This document shows, one piece after another, positions 1 through 6,561 of a stretch of DNA of 8,334 bases (the first letter of the stretch is position 1; every line of letters begins with the position of its first letter). The stretch comes from Promethearchaeota archaeon (GTDB lineage: Archaea; Asgardarchaeota; Lokiarchaeia; Sigynarchaeales; SOKP01), in the NCBI GenBank assembly GCA_030668025.1, contig DAOUUT010000162.1:1-8334 (forward strand), given 5' to 3'. The notes under the pieces were generated by a model. The model did not search any database. It worked only from the letters and a program-made list of their open reading frames with translations, and had not been told where the DNA came from. The position numbers and the translations under genes are program-made.

Positions 1-781
1 AATCTTCAACCTCAATGCCTGATTTTTTTTGTTCGTTTGATAATTCTACAATAGAGATTTTTGGAATATTAAATTGAAACTCACTACTATTTGAAATAGA
101 AACTTTTTCTGATTCATTTTTATTTTTTGCTCCTTGCCCTAAACTTAATTCGTTGAGAATTTCACTTTTTGACTTTCCCTGCAATTCTAAAAGTAAAAAT
201 GGATTATAATCCAAAACGCGGGCGATATATAAAATTACCGCAGCAATGTGCTTGCATGGAATTGCCATATCGGGACAAGAACAAGTTGCATTTAAGCCTT
301 TCGAAGCGTCTGGAAACAGTGAATAATCATTCTCAGCAAAAATAGTAATTATATCTTCTGGCAAGAAGCCTTCTAATAATTCTATTAGATTGATGGTTTT
401 TTTTGCTAGTTCATTAAGTATAATTTTCCATCCTTCGTCGAGGATAGGTTCAAAATTTATTTTCACCCGATATGGTGTTGGAGCAGTACCTTGTACGGTT
501 GCGAAAATTTGACCTGTACTAATAGAAAGATTCTCGATTCGTCTTTCGTCTTTAACATATTCAATTCCCCTTTGCATTCTGAATGGTCGTCCTATTTCTA
601 AATTTGATTGTATCCACTGCTTTCCCCAGGAAGTTTTGGCAAAATTTACGAGATTTTTTTTAATTTGTTCAACTTCTTCACGAGTGCGTTCTTTCTCGTA
701 TTCGCTCTTTCTTTGGGGCTTATCAGGTTCTTTTCGCTTAATCCGACGACTTTCCATGAATTCTTTTCTTCTATTGTCCAT
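1..781 (-). CDS. SWIM zinc-finger protein, partner of the SNF2 ATPase (3' end cut by window edge)
   Basis: The open frame runs from an ATG at 781 off the left edge, giving the first 260 residues without a stop. The N-terminus (about 1-40) is highly charged and rich in Lys, Arg and Glu. A segment starting TSWGKQW near residues 50-56 and a following beta-rich region match the body of bacterial SWIM proteins found beside HelZ-type SNF2 helicases. The zinc finger is CSCPDMAIPCKH, with predicted ligands C167, C169, C176 and H178 (CxC-x6-CxH), followed by a hydrophobic helix. SWIM domains are known to bind zinc and are proposed to mediate DNA or protein contacts. Residues 205-260 are a polar tail of unknown role. 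The start is supported by GTGAT four bases upstream; Met9 is a weaker alternative. The gene lies 18 bases after the SNF2 stop, so the two are probably cotranscribed and the products may form one complex. The family call is secure; the molecular role is inferred. Confidence 0.9.
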   Translation of the reverse strand, partial: MDNRRKEFMESRRIKRKEPDKPQRKSEYEKERTREEVEQIKKNLVNFAKTSWGKQWIQSNLEIGRPFRMQRGIEYVKDERRIENLSISTGQIFATVQGTAPTPYRVKINFEPILDEGWKIILNELAKKTINLIELLEGFLPEDIITIFAENDYSLFPDASKGLNATCSCPDMAIPCKHIAAVILYIARVLDYNPFLLLELQGKSKSEILNELSLGQGAKNKNESEKVSISNSSEFQFNIPKISIVELSNEQKKSGIEVED

Positions 782-785
782 TTTT

Positions 786-790
786 ATCAC
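786..790 (-). promoter_or_regulatory. Shine-Dalgarno site of the SWIM gene
   Basis: GTGAT read on the minus strand lies four bases before the ATG at 781. It can pair with the conserved AUCAC near the 3' end of archaeal 16S rRNA. It supports the ATG at 781 over the in-frame Met9, and it allows independent translation from a joint SNF2-SWIM mRNA. Confidence 0.55.
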
Positions 791-799
791 ATATAGATT

Positions 800-3700
800 T
801 TAATTACTTAATAATAACAATTTCTTTAATTTTTCATCATCTAAATTTGAAACCCAAGACTCTCCTGTAGAAGTAACGATCTTATCTGCTAAATCTCGCT
901 TTTCTTCCAATAATTGGTCGATTTTTTCTTCAATAGTTCCTTTAGAAATAAATTTATAAACATTTACTACTGATTTTTGACCAATTCGATAAGCCCTATC
1001 TGTTGCCTGGTCCTCAACTGCTGGATTCCACCACCGATCGAAATGGACGACTGTAGTTCCTTGGGTCAAGTTTAAGCCCGTTCCACCCGCTTTTAGAGAC
1101 AAAATTAATATTGGAGGGCTTTCAATATTTTCTGATTGAAATTCATCAACAATTTCTCTTCTTTTCTTTTCTTGCACGCCCCCATGAAAGTAAAGAATCT
1201 TGAATTTATACTTGTATTCAAGAATTCTTTGTAAGATATCTCCCATTTGTGTGAATTGAGTGAAGATTAAGACCTTCTCTCCATTTGAGATGACTTCATC
1301 AGTCATCTCTAATAATCTCTCTAATTTTTGTGATTGAGAGACTATTTCATCCATCTTTGCATCCAGATCCATCGATGATATATCGATTTTAAGATATTGA
1401 GAAGGATGATTACAAATCTGTTTCAATTTTATTAATAAGGTAAAAATTAACCCTTTCTTCTTTCTCTTATCTGTTGATAAAGTTTCGATCTCTTTCAATG
1501 TATTTTCTACAAGTTCTTGGTATAGTTTAACTTGTTCCTCGGTCAATTCGATAATTATTTTCATTTCATTTTTTTCAGGTAAATCGTCTATAACGGATTT
1601 ATCTGACTTGACGCGCCGTAAAATAAAGGGAGCAATAATTAACCTTAAATTATCAATTACTTCTTGGTTTTGAAATCGTTCAATTGGCAAGACATATTTC
1701 TTTTGAAATTCGATCCTGCTTCCTAATAAACCGGGATTTAAGAAATTAAAAAGCGACCAAAGCTCAATTAAACGATTTTCTATTGGAGTACCGCTCAAAC
1801 AAATCTTAAATTGGCTTTTTAGCTTATTTATTGCTTTAGTTTGTTTTGAAGCGTAATTTTTCATGTTTTGACTCTCATCAACGATGATTCCGCTAAAATC
1901 AATTGTTTCTAAAAAGTCAATATCGTTTCTAATAGTTCCATAAGACGTAAGGAAAATTCGGTGTGGTTTTAAAAACTCAGGAATTCCTGAAGCTTCCGTA
2001 ATTCGCTTAGCTCCATGGTGAAGTACTACATCTAAATCAGGAGCAAACTTTTTTAACTCACGGTGCCAATTAAATAATATTGATGTAGGACATATAATTA
2101 AAACACTTCCTAAAATATTAGGGAATTGATCTTTAAGATAACTTAAAAACGCAATGACTTGGATCGTCTTTCCAAGCCCCATATCGTCAGCTAAACACAA
2201 TCCAAAGTTGAATCTTGCCATGTTTGCCATCCATGTTAGCCCCTCCTGCTGATAATTACGCAGTTTTCCGTTAAACGATGAAGAGCAAGGAATTTCCTCA
2301 AATGATTCGACTGATTGTAATTTCTCAATAATCTCGCTTAATTCTCCTTCGACAATTACATCGTACTTAATGCCGTTTTCTTGTAGTTGAATCTTTCCAG
2401 TTAATCCAAGTTTTAGAGCATCCATGTAATTTTTCATTTCAGAATCCTTAATGCTCTTTAAATCTTCAATATTTTGCTGATCAACTAAGATCCATTTTCC
2501 ACTTAAGTTAATTAATGGAGCGTTGGAGTTAATCAAACTATTGAATTTTTCGTCCGAAATTTCTTTTCCTTCAAGATTAACCTCCCATTTAGACTCTAAC
2601 ATTGAATTAATATCAAACATTGATGGTAAAACCGAGTATGTCCCTTTTCTTACCTTTTTTTCATTTTTTGAACGAATTATTAACTTTGCTGATAAACGTT
2701 GCTTTCCCCCCCTCCTAAATACATCAGGAAGAATAATATTAAATCCACTTTGAATCAACAAATCTTTTGGATATCTTAATAAATCCATTACTTCTCTGGA
2801 AGTAAGTTTGATCTCGCCTTTTATGGTTTCTAGTAGAGCTCTTTTAATTGGTGGGAATATCTTTGATGCTGCACCCAGCGCTCTTAAAATTATTTCTAAA
2901 AATTGCCCATCGTTTTCAAATAATTTTCGAAATTCTTTTTTTTTTAAACTACTACCTTCCCAGAGTTCATTTAAAGGAATGGATGTTGCCCCGTCTTGTA
3001 AAGAAAGGTAAAATGATAATGGCCAATCATCTTCTGGTTTTTTAGGGTATTTCAATTCTAAATTGAAAGTAAAACCGTGCTTTAGCGTAAATCCTTGAGC
3101 AGATTGAGCCCAATTCTTTATTAAAGTTGGTAAAATAGATTCATAAAATTCTTCTACTTTGAAACTAGGGTCTTTTCTGACGAGAGCTTTAAGAAATTTG
3201 TAATCCCAACCCAATTTAAAGTCTGGATCTGTTTCCTTTTTAATTTCTGTACTATAAAATTCTTTAAAAGTTTGAAAATCACTTTTACTAAGCGTAGAAC
3301 GTATTAAATAATCTCCTATATTATCTATGAAGATCGAAAATACATAGGATGGGTGCCAAAGACCATCTGATTTAATTGCTCCATTTACTCGAATGAAATT
3401 TATAGGTAGACAAAAAGCCGGCCAAGAACTATTATTTAAAATCATTTTAAAACGACTTTTATCCTTTTGAGACTTTAGTAATAAGCGCCATTGGCCATTG
3501 TATTTTTCCCTTGTAATTTGTTCTAAAATAGGAATGAATTTTCCGTTGTTTAATAGTTCAAATATTAATTTTGTTAAAAACGCCCATGTCTTAATAGAAT
3601 TACTAAAACGCTTCACACCTCGATCTTGACTGTCAATTATTTCCAATTGAAATAATAATTTTACAGTAGGAGCAATAGGCATGATTTTTCCAATGAATGA

Positions 3701-3997
3701 AGATACTTCAAAAAATTGCGCGGAAGATATCATATCATTATCAGCTTTTAATGAATGAACTGGAACCGCAAAGTTGATCTTACAAGTTAATAGCTTATTT
3801 GCAGGAATAGTTGGAAAACTGAGCTTAATACGCTCAGTAAGCTCCTTTTCGGATGGATTTGTTGGATTCCACAATAAAAAAAAACTAGAATTTTTGGGAA
3901 GTGTTTTTCCTTTAGAAATTAATTCAAACCCACTTAATGGCTCATTCCAATAAGATGCGGGAATATAAATTAATTCGAGTTTATTAACAAGTTTCAT
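800..3997 (-). CDS. SWI2/SNF2-family DNA-dependent ATPase (HelZ-like, superfamily 2)
   Basis: This 1065-residue protein is a full-length SNF2-type ATPase, a class that uses ATP to translocate on double-stranded DNA and displace or remodel bound proteins. The N-terminal half (about 1-570) looks like the accessory region of bacterial HelZ-type helicases; the stretch around W502 (LINLSGKWILVDQQ) is typical of the SNF2-helicase-associated domain (DUF3670). The ATPase core has a Q-motif-like LRNYQQEGL (579-587), Walker A GLGKT (607-611), the DEAD-box equivalent DESQ (707-710), motif III SGTP (735-738), motif V AGGTGLNL within 966-977, and motif VI QATDRAYRIGQ (997-1007) with arginines 1001 and 1004. 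All catalytic motifs look intact. The ATG is the only plausible start because an in-frame TGA lies two codons upstream. No strong ribosome site precedes it. It is the first gene of an operon with the SWIM protein. Its role in repair, transcription or genome defence cannot be told from sequence. Confidence 0.95.
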   Translation of the reverse strand: MKLVNKLELIYIPASYWNEPLSGFELISKGKTLPKNSSFFLLWNPTNPSEKELTERIKLSFPTIPANKLLTCKINFAVPVHSLKADNDMISSAQFFEVSSFIGKIMPIAPTVKLLFQLEIIDSQDRGVKRFSNSIKTWAFLTKLIFELLNNGKFIPILEQITREKYNGQWRLLLKSQKDKSRFKMILNNSSWPAFCLPINFIRVNGAIKSDGLWHPSYVFSIFIDNIGDYLIRSTLSKSDFQTFKEFYSTEIKKETDPDFKLGWDYKFLKALVRKDPSFKVEEFYESILPTLIKNWAQSAQGFTLKHGFTFNLELKYPKKPEDDWPLSFYLSLQDGATSIPLNELWEGSSLKKKEFRKLFENDGQFLEIILRALGAASKIFPPIKRALLETIKGEIKLTSREVMDLLRYPKDLLIQSGFNIILPDVFRRGGKQRLSAKLIIRSKNEKKVRKGTYSVLPSMFDINSMLESKWEVNLEGKEISDEKFNSLINSNAPLINLSGKWILVDQQNIEDLKSIKDSEMKNYMDALKLGLTGKIQLQENGIKYDVIVEGELSEIIEKLQSVESFEEIPCSSSFNGKLRNYQQEGLTWMANMARFNFGLCLADDMGLGKTIQVIAFLSYLKDQFPNILGSVLIICPTSILFNWHRELKKFAPDLDVVLHHGAKRITEASGIPEFLKPHRIFLTSYGTIRNDIDFLETIDFSGIIVDESQNMKNYASKQTKAINKLKSQFKICLSGTPIENRLIELWSLFNFLNPGLLGSRIEFQKKYVLPIERFQNQEVIDNLRLIIAPFILRRVKSDKSVIDDLPEKNEMKIIIELTEEQVKLYQELVENTLKEIETLSTDKRKKKGLIFTLLIKLKQICNHPSQYLKIDISSMDLDAKMDEIVSQSQKLERLLEMTDEVISNGEKVLIFTQFTQMGDILQRILEYKYKFKILYFHGGVQEKKRREIVDEFQSENIESPPILILSLKAGGTGLNLTQGTTVVHFDRWWNPAVEDQATDRAYRIGQKSVVNVYKFISKGTIEEKIDQLLEEKRDLADKIVTSTGESWVSNLDDEKLKKLLLLSN

Positions 3998-4170
3998 GAA
4001 TCAATAAGGCTCCAAATTAAAGAATAATTAAAGATTTTTGTATATAGATTTTCTAATATTTAATGCTTGTATATTTTAAACCTCGATGTATTTAATGTAA
4101 AATTAGATTAAAATATATATTATTTTCGTCAAAAATGCCTAAAACTTGTACTAGTAATCGAAATAAATTT
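3998..4170 (-). promoter_or_regulatory. Intergenic region: likely SNF2-SWIM operon promoter and end of the upstream transcript
   Basis: This 173-base gap separates the M24 peptidase stop from the SNF2 start; both genes point left. Read on the minus strand, short T tracts near 4131-4146 could end the upstream transcript. A TATA-like CTATATAC at about 4039-4046 would place a start site roughly 20 bases before the SNF2 ATG. A second A/T box (TTTAAAATATAC, about 4069-4080) is an alternative. The very high A+T content makes any single box weak evidence. I see no ORF or RNA gene here. Confidence 0.35.
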
Positions 4171-5316
4171 TTAAAAATTCAAAGGTTCTGATTTAGTAAT
4201 AATTTCTACCTTGCCATTCCGAATTAAGACATCATTCTCAAGCCTTTGACCTCCTAACCCTTGCATATAGGCTCCAGGTTCAATAGTAAATACCATTCCG
4301 TCTTGAATTGTTTCTTCTTTCCAATGTTTTTTTGAATACTCATCCGTAGGTTTTCGACTTATAAATGGTGAATCGTGTACAGTTAACCCTAAACCATGAC
4401 CTAAAGAATAGGGCATGGGATAGCCTCCTTTCTCAAGTATTTGTTCTGCTGTATCATGAATTCTCCATAAAGGTACACCTATATCAATCATTTCAATTGC
4501 TGCTTCATAAGATTTGATTGTTAATTCACGCATCTTATTCTGTTCGTCTGTCAATTTACCGAAACTAATCGGAACGGTAATATCACTGTGATATCCTTGA
4601 AATTTTGCTCCAAAATCGATTAAAGCTAATCCCGCTAAATTAAATCTTTGATCGCTAGCAAAGGGATGTTGGTGTATCTCGTGAGCACGGGAAGAATTAG
4701 CAACAAGGGGTTCAAATGCAACATCGTCAGCTCCATACTCTGCCATTCTTTTTCTAACTATAAACGATAAATCTTTCTCTGTGCCATCAGGAGTATTTAT
4801 ACAGAAATCTTGGATATCCTTGATAGTTCTTGTTCCAATTTTCGCTGCTTTTAATAATTTCTTAATCTCAAATTCAGTTTTGGTTGCCCTCAATTTTTCG
4901 AAAACTTGCGTTATTTGGATAGGTTCTTCAAAATACTTAACTCCGGGTATAATTGCTTTCATTTTTACAATGAGGCCATAGGTAGTCATTGAATGGGCTC
5001 CGACCGTAATAGATGATTTTTTCCAGCGATTTTCAAATAATTCTTTCATTGCTAAGAAAATATTGAAGCTAAAATTAGCGGGATTTATAATTTCATCAAC
5101 CTCAGAATGTTTTTCTGCTAATGGTACATCCCAAGGTATTAAGATCGATTCTCCACTTGAATTTATCAATATAGTTGCGTCTGTAGGATGACCAGAAAGA
5201 TATTGTAAGTTAACATTCCGACTGTTTTCGTAATCAGTTATCATTAGAACATCGATTTTCTTTTCTTCTAAAAATTTTAAAATCGATTCGAATTTTTCTT
5301 CTGTAATAGGTTTCAT
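4171..5316 (-). CDS. M24-family metallopeptidase, Xaa-Pro peptidase-like
   Basis: This 381-residue protein has the two-domain layout of prolidase/aminopeptidase P enzymes: a creatinase-type N-domain (about 1-150, including YLSGHPTDATILI) and a pita-bread catalytic domain (about 155-381). The five expected dinuclear metal ligands are visible: D234 in LIDFGA, D245 in HSD, H307 in LGHGLGL, E346 in TIEPG and E360 in RLEND. H314 in TVHDSP and a histidine-rich loop HEIHQHP (212-218) fit the catalytic histidines. No signal peptide or membrane segment is seen, so it is probably cytoplasmic. The likely reaction is cleavage of an Xaa-Pro bond, but the same fold covers creatinase, ectoine hydrolase and other C-N hydrolases, so the substrate is uncertain. 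AGGTGA lies four bases before the ATG. The gene follows the enolase-superfamily gene by 44 bases, suggesting an operon. Confidence 0.9.
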   Translation of the reverse strand: MKPITEEKFESILKFLEEKKIDVLMITDYENSRNVNLQYLSGHPTDATILINSSGESILIPWDVPLAEKHSEVDEIINPANFSFNIFLAMKELFENRWKKSSITVGAHSMTTYGLIVKMKAIIPGVKYFEEPIQITQVFEKLRATKTEFEIKKLLKAAKIGTRTIKDIQDFCINTPDGTEKDLSFIVRKRMAEYGADDVAFEPLVANSSRAHEIHQHPFASDQRFNLAGLALIDFGAKFQGYHSDITVPISFGKLTDEQNKMRELTIKSYEAAIEMIDIGVPLWRIHDTAEQILEKGGYPMPYSLGHGLGLTVHDSPFISRKPTDEYSKKHWKEETIQDGMVFTIEPGAYMQGLGGQRLENDVLIRNGKVEIITKSEPLNF

Positions 5317-5320
5317 TAAC

Positions 5321-5326
5321 TCACCT
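5321..5326 (-). promoter_or_regulatory. Shine-Dalgarno site of the M24 peptidase gene
   Basis: AGGTGA on the minus strand lies four bases before the ATG at 5316. It is the strongest ribosome site in the window, a six-base match to the archaeal anti-SD. It supports translation from an internal position on a polycistronic message. Confidence 0.7.
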
Positions 5327-5352
5327 TGTTTTACATAATAATAATCTAACCT

Positions 5353-5360
5353 AAAAAAAA
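5353..5360 (-). terminator. Oligo-T tract directly after the enolase-superfamily stop (possible partial terminator)
   Basis: Eight consecutive T residues on the minus strand begin right after the TAA stop. Archaeal RNA polymerase can terminate on T runs without a hairpin. The M24 gene starts only 44 bases after that stop, so this could lower its expression relative to the first gene, or it may be chance in an AT-rich gap. Confidence 0.3.
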
Positions 5361-6446
5361 TTATATTTTTAGAACATTTTCCTCAAACATCTTTTTATTG
5401 ATTTCAACGCCCAAACCAGGTTTATCTAACGCTTTAACTTTTCCTTTTTCGCACTTTATTGGTTCTTCAAGTATTTGATACTCGTTGGGAACAAATGGAA
5501 ATTCGCACCAATCGCAGCGCGAAGCCATAATAAAATGAAGATTAGCAGCCAATATATGGCCGAATCCGAATATATGGGGTATACAGCGCACTCCTTTTAC
5601 TTCTGCCATCGCGTCAATCTTTTTCAGTTGTAAATAACCACCACTACGAGTAACATCAGGTTGCACTATATCGTAGCTTCCTTTTGATAGAATATCCTCA
5701 AACCTAAAAGCACCCATATCGTTTTCTCCTCCTGCTATTTCCACGGGAGATTTATTGCGTAAAAGAGCGAGACCATTCAAATTATCGGAAGGTAATGGTT
5801 CCTCCAACCAAGCTACATTGTATTTATCGCAAATATGCGCGACTTTTAACGCGTCTCTAACCGTTGTATATCCCGAGTTCACATCCACCATAATACCTAT
5901 ATTAGGAAAAGCGTCCCTAACTTCTTTTATGATGGCTTCATCGCTTTTTAAACTCTTTCCAATTCGCAACTTTACAGCCTTAAAGCCGTTTAAATCAATA
6001 GCGGCTTGCACAGCTCCAACAGCAGCTTTAGGTTTGTAACCCCGTGGCATAGAGCCATATGCTCTTACTTCTCTTTTCATCCCTCCCAACAATTTATATA
6101 TAGGTTGCTTCGTTGCTTTTCCAATAATGTCCCATAACGCTACTTGAATGGCGCTAGTTGCTTGAGGTATGCCAAACATTATTCGATTGCTCGAATTATA
6201 TATTGTGTTGTAAATTTCCTCAGTCATAAAAGGATCTTTTTTAATTAATAATCGCTTAAGTGCCTCATCGATAAATTGTTTATGAGCTATATTACTTAAG
6301 TTCCAGTGAGATAACGCCCATCCGTTGATATCTTCGTCTGTTTTAATGTTCAGATATAATCCGGTGGCTTTTAACGCGGGCATTGAGCCAATTTTAATTT
6401 TAAAATCCAATTCTAAAACGTATGTTTTAACATCTGTTATTTTCAT
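5361..6446 (-). CDS. Enolase-superfamily enzyme, mandelate racemase type (possible acid-sugar dehydratase)
   Basis: This 361-residue protein is a mandelate racemase/muconate lactonising enzyme family member. Such enzymes remove the proton alpha to a carboxylate and stabilise the enolate on Mg2+. An N-terminal capping domain (about 1-125) precedes a TIM-barrel. Counting from the ATG at 6446, the visible active-site set is K159-x-R161 (VKLRIG), metal ligands D188 (VDVNSG), E215 (LEEPL) and E241 (GGEN), the Asp-His dyad D264 (QPD) and H291 (PHIFGFG), and E315 (CEFPF). The spacing closely follows mandelate racemase. R161 replaces the second lysine of KxK, so a two-base racemisation is less likely; dehydration of a sugar acid is a reasonable guess, but the substrate is unknown. 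A GTG nine bases further upstream is in frame, but it lies inside the apparent ribosome site, and MKITDVKTY is a normal family N-terminus. The gene leads an operon with the M24 peptidase. Confidence 0.9.
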   Translation of the reverse strand: MKITDVKTYVLELDFKIKIGSMPALKATGLYLNIKTDEDINGWALSHWNLSNIAHKQFIDEALKRLLIKKDPFMTEEIYNTIYNSSNRIMFGIPQATSAIQVALWDIIGKATKQPIYKLLGGMKREVRAYGSMPRGYKPKAAVGAVQAAIDLNGFKAVKLRIGKSLKSDEAIIKEVRDAFPNIGIMVDVNSGYTTVRDALKVAHICDKYNVAWLEEPLPSDNLNGLALLRNKSPVEIAGGENDMGAFRFEDILSKGSYDIVQPDVTRSGGYLQLKKIDAMAEVKGVRCIPHIFGFGHILAANLHFIMASRCDWCEFPFVPNEYQILEEPIKCEKGKVKALDKPGLGVEINKKMFEENVLKI

Positions 6447-6449
6447 AAG

Positions 6450-6455
6450 CCTCAC
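6450..6455 (-). promoter_or_regulatory. Shine-Dalgarno site that decides the enolase-superfamily start
   Basis: GTGAGG on the minus strand contains GTGA five bases before the ATG at 6446, a spacing close to the other minus-strand genes here. The GTG of this motif is itself an in-frame possible start (364 residues), but its use would leave the gene without an upstream ribosome site. I therefore prefer the ATG. Confidence 0.55.
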
Positions 6456-6561
6456 ATCAAAAATGTTATTATAAATAATATATATATTTTAATTAAACTT
6501 TTAGACAAAGTATTATTTAATTCTATTGTATTACAAATTTATTGCTTAAACGGGTTCACTC
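6456..6561. promoter_or_regulatory. Divergent promoter region between the enolase-type operon and the longin-like gene
   Basis: This gap is extremely A+T-rich and must hold promoters for both directions. On the minus strand, an AATATATATA-type box at about 6476-6488 would start transcription near 6455-6462, giving a leader of about ten bases before the enolase-type ATG. On the plus strand, AAATTTATT at 6535-6543 lies about 23 bases (from its centre) before the GTG at 6562, a spacing that would suit a leaderless or nearly leaderless message. No operator-like palindrome stands out above background. Confidence 0.4.

Noticed and set aside
608..796. 62-residue plus-strand ORF
   Set aside because: It lies opposite the N-terminal part of the SWIM gene, is dominated by Phe and Leu as expected for the antisense of A-rich coding DNA, and has no ribosome site or family resemblance.
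2523..3045. Three short plus-strand ORFs
   Set aside because: They are antisense shadows inside the SNF2 gene, whose own frame encodes a continuous recognised family across this stretch.
1..3997. SNF2-SWIM pair as a defence system such as DISARM or BREX
   Set aside because: No methylase, nuclease, phospholipase-D protein or other defence partner is visible in the window, and HelZ-SWIM pairs occur outside defence islands.
4781..4981. 66-residue plus-strand ORF
   Set aside because: It is antisense to the M24 peptidase coding region and has no independent support.
5755..6039. 94-residue plus-strand ORF
   Set aside because: It is antisense to the conserved barrel of the enolase-superfamily gene, which explains the open frame.
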